A stretch of DNA of 64,000 bases from Lonicera japonica. Taxonomy: Eukaryota; Streptophyta; Magnoliopsida; Dipsacales; Caprifoliaceae. Of the stretch, positions 45,137 to 55,984 are shown piece after piece. The position numbers were made by a program, and so were the translations under genes. The notes under the pieces are model-generated. The model had not been told where the DNA came from and did no database searches. It saw only the letters and a program-made list of their open reading frames with translations. The stretch covers positions 15,228,422-15,292,421 of the forward strand of contig CM038471.1 in NCBI GenBank assembly GCA_021464415.1, read 5' to 3'. The number at the start of each line of letters is the position of its first letter. Position 1 is the stretch's first letter.

Positions 45137-48100
45137 TTACAAGCGTGTGGATTGGTCGAGGAAACTAAAACAATCTAATTTAAAAAGAAAACTCTGAGTC
45201 GAATCAATAATATTAAATGCCCTAGCCCACAAATCTGCCGAAAAAATAATGTTATCCCAAATCTCCTCAACTCTACTGACTTTATCTTCAAAAATTCTGC
45301 TATTTCTTTCTAGCCACAGCCTCCAAGCCATTGCCAAAACCAAGATTCTCCACAAGATTTTAGCTTTTGTATGATCCGTCCCAAAACTCCATTTTATCAC
45401 AACACAATCTGCCCACTTCTTTGGCAAAACACCGTCAACCCCAAACAAAGAAAAGAGATTTGACCACATGAAACGGGCCATTGAGCAATGCACTAGGATA
45501 TGATCAATAGATTCACCATCCTTTTTGCAAAGGATACAAACTGAAGGAGACAACATACAATTCGGTCTTCTAGCTTGGATTTTGTCACATGTATTAACTT
45601 TACCCAAAGAAGCGAGCCACGCAAAGACTTTAACTTTATGAGGTACACCCCCTTTCCAAATAAAACTGTATTGAGGAAAAGGCAGGGATGAAGATGAACA
45701 TGAGATCTTTTCCAAAAAAGACTTACAAGAGAATTCGCCAGAAGAAGTGCCCACCCACACCCTTTTGTCCCCCGAATTGAAATTGAAATGAGTATTTCCA
45801 ATAATACCCAAAAGAGAAGTAAAATCAACAATATCCCTATCGTTAAAATTCCTTGAGAAATTTAAGTCCCAAGAGAAACCGGTGGAGGACTGCCTTTTAA
45901 GAACCGAACTAATAACCGCATTCTGAGAAAGGGATAAACGATACAATCTAGGGAACCGATCTCTTAAAGAGCTAGACTCAACCCATACATCCTCCCAAAA
46001 CCGAATTCTATCCCCCCTCCCTAAAACCAATTTGATATTTTCCATATACTTTTCCCAAATTCTTGCAATAGATTTCCATGGGGAACGAAGAGTGGCATTA
46101 AAAAGTGTATTCACATCCCACCTGTTAGAGTGATTACCAAACTTACTAAGAATAATTGAATGCCAAAGAGATTTACTATCCAATGGAAATCGCCATAACC
46201 ATTTACCGAGTAGTGCCATATTTTTGAATTTTAAATTCCCTACCCCAAGACCTCCACATTTCTTTGGTAAAGAAACTATATCCCATCTAACAAGGTGATC
46301 CCTCTTATGTTCTCCCCGACCTTCCCAAAAAGAATTCCTCATCATCGCCTCAATAGCTTCTATCACCTTACACGGCATTCTAAAAACCGACATGAGATAC
46401 ACAGGCATACTTCCCAAGACTGCTTGTAACAGAGTCAACCTACCACCTCTGGAAAGACCACCTTTATGCCACCCTTCTAGTTTCCTTGAAACTCTTTCAA
46501 TGACCGGATCCCAGAAAGCCAAACTATCCGGGTTACCCCCGAGAGGCATACCGAGATAATTTAAAGGCCAGGAACCTCTGACACACCCCACCTCATCTGC
46601 AATACGATTAATACAATCAGATTCCAAGTTAATGCCCACGACGCTGCTCTTTGCCATATTTATTCTTAACCCCGATACCCGAGAAAATATATCCAAAATC
46701 CCCACCAAATTACTGACATTATTGATCCGATTTGATAAAAAGAAAATGCTATCATCAGCGAATTGCAAATGAGAGATTTTAACTTTATCGCTTCCTATTT
46801 CATAGCCTTCTATCAAATCAGCCTCCAAAGCTTTTTTCACCAATCTGCTAAGGACATCTGCCACCAAAATGAACAAAAATGGAGATAACGGATCACCCTG
46901 CCTTAATCCCCTACTTGCCCAAAATCGTCCCCTTGGTTTGCCATTGATTATGACCGAGAAGTTTGTCGATGAAAGGCAGCCTCGAATCCATTTTCTCCAT
47001 CTCTCTCCAAACCCCTTTTTTTCTAATACGAAATCTAGAAAATCCCAGCACACATGATCATACGCTTTTTCAAAATCAATTTTAAATACGATACCTTCCT
47101 TCTTTTTCCCTCTATACTCCTCCACTACTTCATTTGCTATAAGGATGAGATCAATGATTTGCCTGCCCTTAACAAAAGCCCCTTGATTTTGATCAATCGT
47201 ATCATTTAGCACCTCCTTTAGCCTCAAAGATAGCACTTTCGCCATGATTTTATAAAGAGAAGTCACCAGGCTAATTGGTCTGAAATCCATAACCTTAGTA
47301 GAATTTAACTTCTTCGGAATTAAGCAAATGTATGTCGCGTTCGTCTTTGCATTAACCACCCCTTTGTCAAAAAATTCATGGAAAACTTTCATCAAATCCT
47401 CTTTTATTATATCCCACCCACTTTGTAAAGCCGACATAGTGAAACCATCAGGCCCTGGTGCTTTCTCTCCATCACATTGAAACAGCGCGCTTTTGATTTC
47501 CTCCTCCCCAAAAGGTCTCTCTAGCAAGCTCTTTTTCCCTTCACTAATACTGGCCCATTCAAGTCCCTCTATCCCATACTTTAAACCATCTTCTTCAGTG
47601 TATAACTTACTGAAGAAACTTGTAATTTCCTCCACTATATCCTCCTCCTTTTGTAAGATGTTTCCGTCCGAGTCCTCAATCTTGTTGATCATCTTGCTTA
47701 CCTTTCTACCATTAGCAATTCTATGAAAGAGCCTTGTGTTGTTGTCCCATTCCTTAACACCTTTGATTCTCGCCTTCTGATTCCAAGAAATTTCTTCCTT
47801 CATGATCAAATCCTCCAATCTTCTTTTCATTCCATCCCTTTCCGATCTCTCATTATTAATCAGAATCCCTTGACTTTCCTTAAAATCGAGCTCCTCAATT
47901 CTGTGCAAAACTGCTTTCTTCTCTAATCTAATATCCCCAAAAACTTCCGTATTCCATCTTTTAACCTCCCCTTTGATTGATTCCAATTTCCTCATAAAAT
48001 TATAGCCCTCCCAACCCGTGTGCGTGCCACCTTCCCACCAACATTTAAAGTTTTCTTTGAAACTCTTGTGCTTCAGCCACATATTTTCAAATCTGAAAGG

Positions 48101-48820
48101 TGTCGGACCCCATTTAAAACCGTTAGTATCTAAAATAATCGGGCAATGATCCGATGTGGCTCTAACGAGGGCTTCTTGTCTCGGCAGATTATTACTTCTC
48201 TCCCACCCCACTGAAAATAAGAATCTATCAATCCTTGAGCACACCAAATTCTCTCTCATGTTCGACCATGTAAAAGCCGCATTGTTCAAATTAATGTCTC
48301 TCAGCCCCGTACTTTTTATAAATTCATCAAACTCCTTCATACCTTTTGTAATTCTTCCACCTTTTAATTTTTCAGACGGATATCTCACTATATTAAAATC
48401 TCCTCCCAAACACCACAAATCCCCACACAACCCATACAAACTCGCCAATTCCTCCCAAAACTCTCTTCTGTTCCTGGCTCGACAAGGCCCGTAAACTCCC
48501 GTGAACCACCAACTCTTATCATTATTAACCGGTTGCAATAACACTGAAACCGAATATAAACCCAGAACAGTCTCAACCCCTCTAAAAACACGAACGTCCC
48601 ACATAATCAAAATACCACCAGATCTTCCAACCGACGGTAAAAATGACCATTCTTTGAATCGTGATCCCCATATAATTCCCACCAGTTTGCTATTAATTTC
48701 TTCTTTCTTGGTTTCCTGCAAAACAACCAAATCCGGACTCTCTACACCTAACAACTCTTTTATCACTTTTCTTTTCTGTTTACCGCCCAACCCCCTAATG
48801 TTCCAACTAAAGATCTTCAT
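45137..48820 (-). CDS. LINE ORF2: endonuclease, reverse transcriptase, zf-RVT
   Basis: 1227 residues, uninterrupted. Residues 1-230 are an APE-like endonuclease: SWNIRG at 5, QET near 36, GDFN at 140-143, RID near 197, SDH at 223-225. The RT domain spans about 490-760: the FKIDFEKAYD aspartate at 578-587, GLRQGDPLSPFLF at 637-649 and the catalytic FADD at 686-689. After the RT come thumb-like sequences (LNYLGMPLGG), then a C-terminal zf-RVT domain (FIWKGGVPHKVKVFAWLA, CILCKK, HILVHC). The enzyme nicks target DNA and copies the element RNA there. The start ATG overlaps the ORF1 stop by four bases (ATGA). All catalytic residues I can check are present. It ends KLDCFSFLDQSTRL, without an obvious RNase H domain. 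Confidence 0.95.
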   Translation of the reverse strand: MKIFSWNIRGLGGKQKRKVIKELLGVESPDLVVLQETKKEEINSKLVGIIWGSRFKEWSFLPSVGRSGGILIMWDVRVFRGVETVLGLYSVSVLLQPVNNDKSWWFTGVYGPCRARNRREFWEELASLYGLCGDLWCLGGDFNIVRYPSEKLKGGRITKGMKEFDEFIKSTGLRDINLNNAAFTWSNMRENLVCSRIDRFLFSVGWERSNNLPRQEALVRATSDHCPIILDTNGFKWGPTPFRFENMWLKHKSFKENFKCWWEGGTHTGWEGYNFMRKLESIKGEVKRWNTEVFGDIRLEKKAVLHRIEELDFKESQGILINNERSERDGMKRRLEDLIMKEEISWNQKARIKGVKEWDNNTRLFHRIANGRKVSKMINKIEDSDGNILQKEEDIVEEITSFFSKLYTEEDGLKYGIEGLEWASISEGKKSLLERPFGEEEIKSALFQCDGEKAPGPDGFTMSALQSGWDIIKEDLMKVFHEFFDKGVVNAKTNATYICLIPKKLNSTKVMDFRPISLVTSLYKIMAKVLSLRLKEVLNDTIDQNQGAFVKGRQIIDLILIANEVVEEYRGKKKEGIVFKIDFEKAYDHVCWDFLDFVLEKKGFGERWRKWIRGCLSSTNFSVIINGKPRGRFWASRGLRQGDPLSPFLFILVADVLSRLVKKALEADLIEGYEIGSDKVKISHLQFADDSIFFLSNRINNVSNLVGILDIFSRVSGLRINMAKSSVVGINLESDCINRIADEVGCVRGSWPLNYLGMPLGGNPDSLAFWDPVIERVSRKLEGWHKGGLSRGGRLTLLQAVLGSMPVYLMSVFRMPCKVIEAIEAMMRNSFWEGRGEHKRDHLVRWDIVSLPKKCGGLGVGNLKFKNMALLGKWLWRFPLDSKSLWHSIILSKFGNHSNRWDVNTLFNATLRSPWKSIARIWEKYMENIKLVLGRGDRIRFWEDVWVESSSLRDRFPRLYRLSLSQNAVISSVLKRQSSTGFSWDLNFSRNFNDRDIVDFTSLLGIIGNTHFNFNSGDKRVWVGTSSGEFSCKSFLEKISCSSSSLPFPQYSFIWKGGVPHKVKVFAWLASLGKVNTCDKIQARRPNCMLSPSVCILCKKDGESIDHILVHCSMARFMWSNLFSLFGVDGVLPKKWADCVVIKWSFGTDHTKAKILWRILVLAMAWRLWLERNSRIFEDKVSRVEEIWDNIIFSADLWARAFNIIDSTQSFLFKLDCFSFLDQSTRL

Positions 48821-50844
48821 TTAAAACTTGTTGATGCCCCTTCTCTCCTTGGTGAGCCACCTGCACTCCTTTCATAATTCACCCCACTAACCAAGCCCCT
48901 GAGTTCCCTTAACCCCTTACCCGCTGAGGGTTTTGCTTCTAACGACCCTTCCGGTCCACCATATACTTTTCGAGCTCGGTTTCCTTTCCCCTTCTTGATT
49001 GGGACTAGCTTCAAGTTCATTTCATTTAATAATGTCGACACATTATCAGCTTTATCCCTTCCTACTACCTTCCCAGACTCTTGTGCTCCTTCAAATATCT
49101 TGTTTATGGCATTCTCGGTACAATGGAAATGTGGTGTTTCATTAGATTTTAATCTACAATTACATTGCTTAATGAGAACATTTTGGTAATTACCCCACGG
49201 TTTAGATATGTCTACCTTTTCAAAGTTATTTGTTCTATCTTTCCCCATTTCAACCAGACAATTATTAGGAGAATTATGGAAGCAATCAAAAGTTAAAGGA
49301 AAAGCAGGTGAATCGGTTTGCGTACCTGGTTCAAAGTTAAAAGAACTACCCACCGGAGTAATTTTAGAATAACAAGGTCCCGTAAAATCAGTACATGGCT
49401 GCCTCTTTGGATTCAGTTCACGATGTAATTCGTCCAAGCTATCCGACTCTTCAAATAAACCCCTTAGTGCCACTACTGAATCCTCCTCCACAAATGATTC
49501 TGAATTAGTTTCATATTCCTCCTTATCTGTGTCTTCTCCTATCTCGTCCCCCGCGACTGTTAAACCCAAGCCTGACTTATCAAGTAAATCATCATCTGTC
49601 TCCTTCATACATTGATCTTCCCCCGAATTCCACCAATCTTCCTCATCACTGTTCTCACCATGCATACTGCCCCTTTTTATCTCTTCCAGGTACCTGGTTT
49701 TCTCATCAATTTCTGTTTCCTTTGCACTTCCTTCTTCATCATTATCGATCCGCAAAATTGGGGTTTTTGGGCTTCCAATTGCTCTTTGAAAGGACCACTC
49801 CATTACGTTACCTCTTCTAATTAGTCCCTTAACTAAAAAGTTTGGATCCATTATCACAAATTTGGGCATCCTTGTATTATTATTTCTCCAGTGGCCCAAC
49901 CCTTCTTTTAAAGTTGCAAAGATTCTTTCCACACTGACCGGACTATTGTTCTTCGAACTCGTATTTTCTGATTGTTGAGCTGGCACCATCACTTTGCTAC
50001 CATATGGTTCAGCTCTATCATTACTCTTCTTATCACACATTCCTGATTCCTCATTATTATTGCTCATCCCATTTCCTTTTTCCGTATAGCGAAGCTCGTC
50101 TTGGTCTATATTCACATCCTCGTCATCGGCTACTTCCTCATCTTCTTCCCCATCGAAGCTAATGATGCATCGATCAAAAACTCTGAGCTCTGGTTGAAGC
50201 CACTTACCCTTTCTCTTATTGTGCTGCAATTTTGATAATGCCTTCAATCTTATCGATACCCTTTCATTCATTCTTATCAAGACGATTTCGCTGGGAATAA
50301 ATCCACTATTGTTACCTTTCACATAGATTCGAGGCGCAAATAAACTCTCCATAGATTGTGTTCTTTTGTCAATTAATTTTAATCCCCCACACACTTCACC
50401 AATTTTCCACAAGACCTCTTTATTCCACCAATTCAGAGGGAGGTCTAAGATTTCTACCCAATCCCCAGTGAAAGAAACCTTCTTGTTAAGCTGCGTGTTA
50501 CATTTGTCCCACTGTTGTAATTGGAATGTGTAAGGACCTTCCATGAAAAAAATTCCTTTTCGACAAATAGCCTTAGCTTCTTCTTCACTTTTGCACCTGA
50601 ACATAGCTTTATCTGGTTGAAAAGGACGTAGTGTGATGTTTATCAAAAACTTCTTGTTGATCGCTTTTTGAACTGATGACCATTCCAACCAAAGGCTTTC
50701 TCTTGTACATACTACCACTTTGCTCCAGTCTATAGGATTTTCTTGACTTGGTTTGCTACTGTGTTTCACTACATCAGCATAGGAGAGCTTTTCCACACCA
50801 GAGAAACTGCCGCCACCTTCTTTTACCACAAAACTTCGAGACAT
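48817..50844 (-). CDS. LINE ORF1: DUF4283-type nucleic-acid-binding protein
   Basis: 675 residues, uninterrupted, starting MSRSFVVKEGGGSF. Residues about 65-200 match the DUF4283 domain common to plant L1 ORF1 proteins: FLINITLRPFQPDKAMFRC, then GDWVEILDLPLNWWNKEVL and GEVCGGLKLIDKRT. No CCHC zinc knuckle is evident, although some relatives have one. The C-terminal two thirds is acidic and low in structure (EDEEVADDEDVNIDQDE, for example), ending in a basic patch KKGKGNRARK. ORF1 proteins coat element RNA to make the transposition complex. The stop TGA lies within the ATGA that begins ORF2, so ORF2 could be made by termination-reinitiation. Confidence 0.92.
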   Translation of the reverse strand: MSRSFVVKEGGGSFSGVEKLSYADVVKHSSKPSQENPIDWSKVVVCTRESLWLEWSSVQKAINKKFLINITLRPFQPDKAMFRCKSEEEAKAICRKGIFFMEGPYTFQLQQWDKCNTQLNKKVSFTGDWVEILDLPLNWWNKEVLWKIGEVCGGLKLIDKRTQSMESLFAPRIYVKGNNSGFIPSEIVLIRMNERVSIRLKALSKLQHNKRKGKWLQPELRVFDRCIISFDGEEDEEVADDEDVNIDQDELRYTEKGNGMSNNNEESGMCDKKSNDRAEPYGSKVMVPAQQSENTSSKNNSPVSVERIFATLKEGLGHWRNNNTRMPKFVIMDPNFLVKGLIRRGNVMEWSFQRAIGSPKTPILRIDNDEEGSAKETEIDEKTRYLEEIKRGSMHGENSDEEDWWNSGEDQCMKETDDDLLDKSGLGLTVAGDEIGEDTDKEEYETNSESFVEEDSVVALRGLFEESDSLDELHRELNPKRQPCTDFTGPCYSKITPVGSSFNFEPGTQTDSPAFPLTFDCFHNSPNNCLVEMGKDRTNNFEKVDISKPWGNYQNVLIKQCNCRLKSNETPHFHCTENAINKIFEGAQESGKVVGRDKADNVSTLLNEMNLKLVPIKKGKGNRARKVYGGPEGSLEAKPSAGKGLRELRGLVSGVNYERSAGGSPRREGASTSFK

Positions 50845-50872
50845 GGCTTATAATGGTAGAATTGAGTTTGAA
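50845..50872 (-). other. LINE 5' leader
   Basis: Only 28 bases precede the ORF1 ATG. Plant L1 leaders are normally longer and hold an internal promoter, so the copy may be slightly 5' truncated. Confidence 0.6.
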
Positions 50873-50891
50873 CATTGGCACGACACATTTT
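50873..50891. repeat. LINE target-site duplication, right copy
   Basis: Identical to 45012-45030. It continues into gtgtcg, so the original site was a cgacacattttgtgtcg hairpin. Confidence 0.92.
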
Positions 50892-51065
50892 GTGTCGAGC
50901 AAATTCATTAATTCTCCCCCGACTGATGATTTTTCGTGGGAGCTATATAATTTTACCTTTCCTAGCTGCGTTTTCACATTCGCTATATAGGCTAAATACC
51001 TACTTTTACATTACTCATAAGAGATGGTCTATTGAAATACTCAAAAATTAGATAACTTAATTAAT

Positions 51066-51231
51066 GGTGCGTTTGTTTATTTGTCTGAATCTAAAAACTA
51101 AAAAACGGTTCTAAAAATTGAACATGCTTCAATAAAGAACATTTATTTATTCAAATTTGATATGCTCAAATAAACAACAGTACTTATTCACTTATTTAGA
51201 TATAACGTTCAAAAAGAAAATAAACAAACGG
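51066..51231. mobile_element. Small MITE
   Basis: The ends CGTTTGTTTATTT and AAATAAACAAACG form a perfect 13 bp inverted pair, with further inward similarity (gaatc... / ...gattc outside). About 165 bp, non-coding. The target duplication is unclear. Confidence 0.6.
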
Positions 51232-51763
51232 ATTCAATTTTCAGACTCAGAGAAAGAATATTTAGTCTTAAGAGAAATTTTCAGAGAAGAACATCAAGCA
51301 TAGGTACGCACCTTTGTGTCATTCTTCATATCCACCATTGAATCGTCTTTCTGCAAGAGAAAAGGAAGATGCTTACTTTCAATATTCTCTCACTGTTACT
51401 CTTTTTCTCTTCTATTTATCACCAGCTGCGGTGGTGTTTATGGTGCTTCGAATCATCCAGTCAAATCTGACGGCGACTCAGATCTTCATGCCCCGCTGCT
51501 CTAGCAGGTCAACTTGCGTGTGGGGTCATTCCAACTTTGTACGCAAGCTGATCACGTGGGATTATTATATTAAGAGTATTTTTGACAGTTGTGAAAATGT
51601 ATTGTGACGTGAGTAATGTATAATTTTATAGGGTAATATGGTGGTTCACTAGAATTTTGTGAAAGATTAATTTATTTAGCGAAAGATTTTATATTTGAAT
51701 AATAATAAAAAAAATTAAGTAATGTATAAAATTTATATAATATAAAAAAAAAATCAATTCTCA
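51232..51763. other. Intergenic, no supported gene
   Basis: It holds an open frame at 51314-51607 (97 codons, plus) and an overlapping one at 51316-51504. The first starts MCHSSYPPLNR and has a hydrophobic stretch LFLFYLSPAAVVFMVL, but it matches no family I know and lacks clear coding signals. Confidence 0.4.
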
Positions 51764-52286
51764 AATGGTTGTGTAAATGCCCTTACCAACTCATCATCTT
51801 TAATGCTTGTGTATATATATATTTTTTGTAAATTCCTATGCATAAGGGAGTCTTTAATGCTTGTGTATATATTTTTTTTATTATAAATTTCCATGTGTAA
51901 GGGAGTTTTATATGTAGATTATAAACACATTAATCACACAAATAGAATGCATGATTATATGTAACGTTCAATAATTTTGTATAAAAATATTTTAAACATA
52001 ATTTCATAATCACAATGAATCTAATTCTTGATGAGTAATTTCAAATATATAAATTATATTAAAAACTAATTTTTAGATTTTTAGTAATATCATTTTAAAG
52101 TTTTTGTAAAAAAATAAGGAGAGAGAATGATATGAATGTGTAAATTGGATTTGTATTTTACACAATCCTTTTCTATAAATCTTATGTGTCAAAGTTTCTT
52201 AAAAGATTGGTGGCGACTACTTTTTTCTAAAAAAACGTGTAAATTTTGTACAAACTAAAATTATACAAGAGAGTTGAAGATGCTCT
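51764..52286. mobile_element. Possible MITE related to 3538-4042
   Basis: The right end gagttgaagatgctct resembles the GAGCATC-type terminus of the MITE at 3538-4042, and the interior shares cacaaatt / ttttacaca-like segments. The left end is degenerate (aaatgcccttaccaactc). Confidence 0.35.
51799..51906. repeat. About 55 bp tandem duplication
   Basis: Two copies of ctttaatgcttgtgtatata ... cataagggagt (51799 and 51852). Confidence 0.75.
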
Positions 52287-54227
52287 AAAATAGTTGTATA
52301 TAATACTCATACATTGTATACATCTACATCATCACTCCCCTATGTGTATAATTTATATGTAAAATCACTATACACGTAAGATTTTACACATAAATTATAA
52401 ACAACCATTTAGAGATGATTTAAAATATTTACACAAGCCCTCAATATTACTTTTTTCACTAATTTGGCAGCCTTACTTTATGTTAATTGCTTAGTAGTTA
52501 GTACATAGATTTCTTATGCTATTGCTGGAGAAAGAGAGAGAGTACGGCAGACTCCCCAGTAGTCATTCCATCTTTCGAAGTGGCAAAACCCTATTTTCAA
52601 GCTTTCAACGGATCATTCTTTCAAAGTTCAAGATGATGCTTTGTAGTTAATTTAAATGAACCATTACTGATATAGAATGTAGCCTACTTTGAATTATTTT
52701 TAATTTTTTTTTGTTTTAAATAATACTGTGTTTTATATATTTTAATTAAAAACTTTAATGTTCATATTGCTTACGCAAAACACGAAATTACTTATGCGGC
52801 GTGACACGTAATTGCAATTTAAAAAATTGTTTGGGATAGATTTTTTATTGTACTAAGGCTGATGTGGATTGCTCAATTCATCCGAAACTACTTCAGTTAG
52901 TTCTAGATGGATATTTATGAGTGCATATAATACAAATAAACTAAAAAACCAAATCAATATGTTCTTATTAGACTGGTTTGGTTAAGTTTATGAAATTAAT
53001 TAAATTGGTTTCGATTATTTTTTTCCAAAACTCGATTGGATTTGTTTGGTTTTAAACCGTTTGTTTTGGTTTTTGGTTTAGCCTTTCAATTAACTGGATC
53101 AATTCAAAATTGATGTATATAATAATATATATTGTTTATATTATATTAAGGAGGTGTATGTGTATGCAAACTATGGAGTCTTTAGCAGTGGCGAATGTCC
53201 ACAAGTATCTTACACCATAAAATTCTTGTTATCGATAAAAATAAGTGATTCATCCTAATCAAAATTGAAAGAAGTTTCATTCTGTATAAACTAAAATAGA
53301 CTATTAACATAAAAAAATTTAACTGTTGACTCAAGTATTGACCCTTAGTTTCAAAAAGTAAATGTATCTAAGTGTTGACTCACTGATAATATATAATGTT
53401 TGCGTTACTTCTACATAACTTTAACGTTTAAGACTCTTTTAGTTAAATTTTATAACCCATAACAATCAAATCCGAACCAAATTGTTGTTGTTTTGTTTAG
53501 TTTGGGTTGGTTTTTTCGTATAATTGATTGTGATTAGGTAAATATATATATTCCGGAACTAATAAGATTATATTGATTTGGTATAAATTTACAATAAAAT
53601 GATGTAATTCGAACCGTGTGCACTTGTAACCATTTAACTACTTCAATAGCCCTCCCAAGTGGACTCGGTTATGCTCAGGATTATATCGGGCCAACACAAA
53701 GATCCATTTATGTGCCTTTTATTGGGCCCTTTTTTAACGGGTGGTGATAAATGTAACCCCTATTTTTATCATTAACACTCATTGAAAATTTTATTAATAT
53801 TAAAATAAATTTTATTCTGCACCCTCTTATTTCATTTTTTTAATCAAAAGTTAAAGCAAGTAACTATTAATTAATAATGTAATTAACTTAGTCAAATCAA
53901 GAAATCCCACACCACCCTTCACAACTTCCATCCTGAGTGAGTATGTATTGTCTTGCATCTCCAATCTCCACCCACCAAAAATCTCATTTTGAACAACAAA
54001 TCAAACACTAACAATAATACTTTGAGTGATAAGTTATCAACAATCATATGTATGAGTCTAATTATATAGAAATGGAGGTATTGAAGAATATTAAAGATGG
54101 GGCTACTTGCGGTGATTTAGAAGATAAGGATAAGTCAAAATTATAATAAAACAAAGCTATGAGTTTTCAACCTAGCAATTGCTCTTCCCATATTGGCTTA
54201 GTGGTATGCACATCACTCACCCCATAT
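52287..54227. other. AT-rich intergenic DNA
   Basis: No gene or transposon supported. Short ggttt/aaacc-rich runs at 53030-53100 are low complexity. Confidence 0.5.
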
Positions 54228-54271
54228 TGGTCGAGTACCAACCAAGATACTCTCCCAATAACGGGAGACTA

Positions 54272-55029
54272 TGATATGATCCGGCCTAACCCCAATTTCT
54301 ATTCAACCATGGTGGTTTGTGGCATTTTAAATGATGATCCACACATGATGAATTACAAGGATAGAGCATGAAAATTCAAAAGGAAATTCATAAAATTTCA
54401 CATGCTTGATTCAAGAAGCTTAAACGATGATTATGCATTCCATGGATTCTTAAAGATTGGGCGTGGAAGTTCAAGAGGCTAGAACGACAAGGTGGTCCAT
54501 TGGAATAATCAAGAATATATTAATTTAAGTTGTTTTTAAATTAATATGGCTTCTTGAGTCCCATTATTTAATTAGGAATTAGAATTATTAGTTTCCTTTT
54601 TGAATAAGTTTCTTTATTATTAATTTCCTTATTGTATTAGGATTATTCTAAAAGTTATTTTCCTTTTCTAAATAGGAAATATTTTCCTTTTTGAATTAGG
54701 ATTAAGGCTTTGTTTACTCCTATTTAAAAGAGACATATTATTGTTTTATTAAAAAGAATTATGATGATTAATAATACTGAGAGTTTTCTCTTTGTGTTCT
54801 TTAAGAACATGTTGAATTAAATTAATTCAACTGTTCTTGACTTATCAATCAATTCTCCACCAATTGATTGTAGCGTCATTCACTATACCAAGGTTCATTC
54901 TCGTTCTAGGGATTGGGTCGAGGTTCCACCTCCATCATATTCGCGTGATTCCAAGGTTTTTGCGTCTTCAAATGTTAAGGGTTGCAGATCCATTAGTCTG
55001 GCTAGGAAATACGATCCGAGTTCGCGTCA
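54272..55029 (+). repeat. 5' LTR of the deleted gypsy-type element
   Basis: 758 bp. The segment near 54800-54990 resembles the solo LTR at 7914-8691. The LTR pair differs mainly by scattered substitutions and one 9 bp duplication (aacatgttg) in the 3' LTR. Confidence 0.92.
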
Positions 55030-55030
55030 T

Positions 55031-55042
55031 TGGTATCAGAGC
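55031..55042 (+). other. Primer-binding site, initiator Met type
   Basis: TGGTATCAGAGC, perfect match, one base after the LTR. Confidence 0.92.
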
Positions 55043-55984
55043 AGACTTTTCTATCCAGGTTTTCTATCTTAGTTTCTTGTTCTTTCAATTTCGTAGTAGA
55101 TTCTCGAAACCCTAGATCTTTATTATTGTTGATTTTATTCCAAATTGTGTTAGGGTTTTATAAATTCTGAAAAAAAAAAATAGTTTACAGTGCGATGAAC
55201 AATAGCGTGAACAGCAATCGCGATGAACAGTGATTTTGCTTGAATAGTGATTTCTGAAAAAAAAATTCAAAATTTTGAATTGCTTGAAAACCCTAGAAAA
55301 AAAAATTGATTAGGGTGACTTGTTTAGAGTTAGAATAGATTAAAGATTGAATTGTTCATTAGAAATCCCTAGTTCTCAAATTCCATTGATTAGGGTTGAT
55401 TGATTTGAATTGCACTATTGTTGAAAGTCAAGATTTATTATCGAGAGCTAGAAATTCATATATTATTCTACCATTGGGTTTGATTGTGAATTTGGTGCAT
55501 TAAATTCTTAAGCTTGCATAATCATTATTACATCCATATCATGGGATTTTGATCTTGAGAGTTGTTCTAAAATTCAATTGTGTTGGGAATTCTAGATATC
55601 CATAGGAACTTTGAATTGCTTTATCAAGTAGGACTTGTTGCTTGATTGTTCCTTAAAATTATGCTTGCATACTCTAGCAATTCTAGAAATTTGTTTGGCT
55701 CATTAATATTGCTAGAATTTGATTTCTTGAGTCATTAGTATTACATTGTGAAGGTGCTTAATCTAATTGTTGGGTGTGCGATTGGTTGTTTGGGGACTTG
55801 TGATATATTCATATTATGCAACTTGTATTGGAGTTCCAAAGAGAAAATTGTGAGTATATCAATACTTTGAGTGACAAACATGAGCGGAAAAAAAAAATTT
55901 AGAGTGACTCCTTTGAGCGAAACACATAAGAGAGTGTTGTGAGAAATTTATTTTCTTTATACTAATCTTTGTTTTGCAGCGAGA
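55043..55984 (+). other. Long leader of the deleted element
   Basis: About 940 bp without open frames; A-rich runs and tgaacagtga repeats at 55180-55250. Confidence 0.6.

Larger units (their letters stand above)
45031..50872 (-). mobile_element. Plant L1-type LINE, both ORFs open, 19 bp TSD
   Basis: A 5842 bp non-LTR retrotransposon with a 28 bp leader, ORF1 (50844-48817), ORF2 (48820-45137), a 3' region of about 100 bp and a short A tail (T run at 45031-45038 on this strand). Both flanks carry the same 19 bp. The duplication ends in TTTT on this strand, that is AAAA at the start of the duplication in element sense, as expected for target-primed reverse transcription. Nothing in either ORF is visibly broken, and the TSD is perfect, so the insertion is probably young. 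Confidence 0.95.
44487..51030. mobile_element. Possible MITE that hosts the LINE insertion
   Basis: AGACCATCTCcac at 44487 and its inverse, ataaGAGATGGTCT, ending at 51030, would be 10-11 bp terminal repeats once the LINE (45031-50872 plus one TSD copy) is removed, leaving about 680 bp. Short inward similarity (agctatagg / cctatatagc) supports this weakly. No target duplication seen. Confidence 0.35.

Noticed and set aside
45493..45831. 112-codon minus-strand frame, and several plus-strand frames across 46869-49824
   Set aside because: All are shadows of the LINE ORFs in other frames.
51314..51607. 97-codon plus-strand frame with a hydrophobic segment
   Set aside because: No recognisable family or splice structure, and random frames of this length are expected in this sequence.
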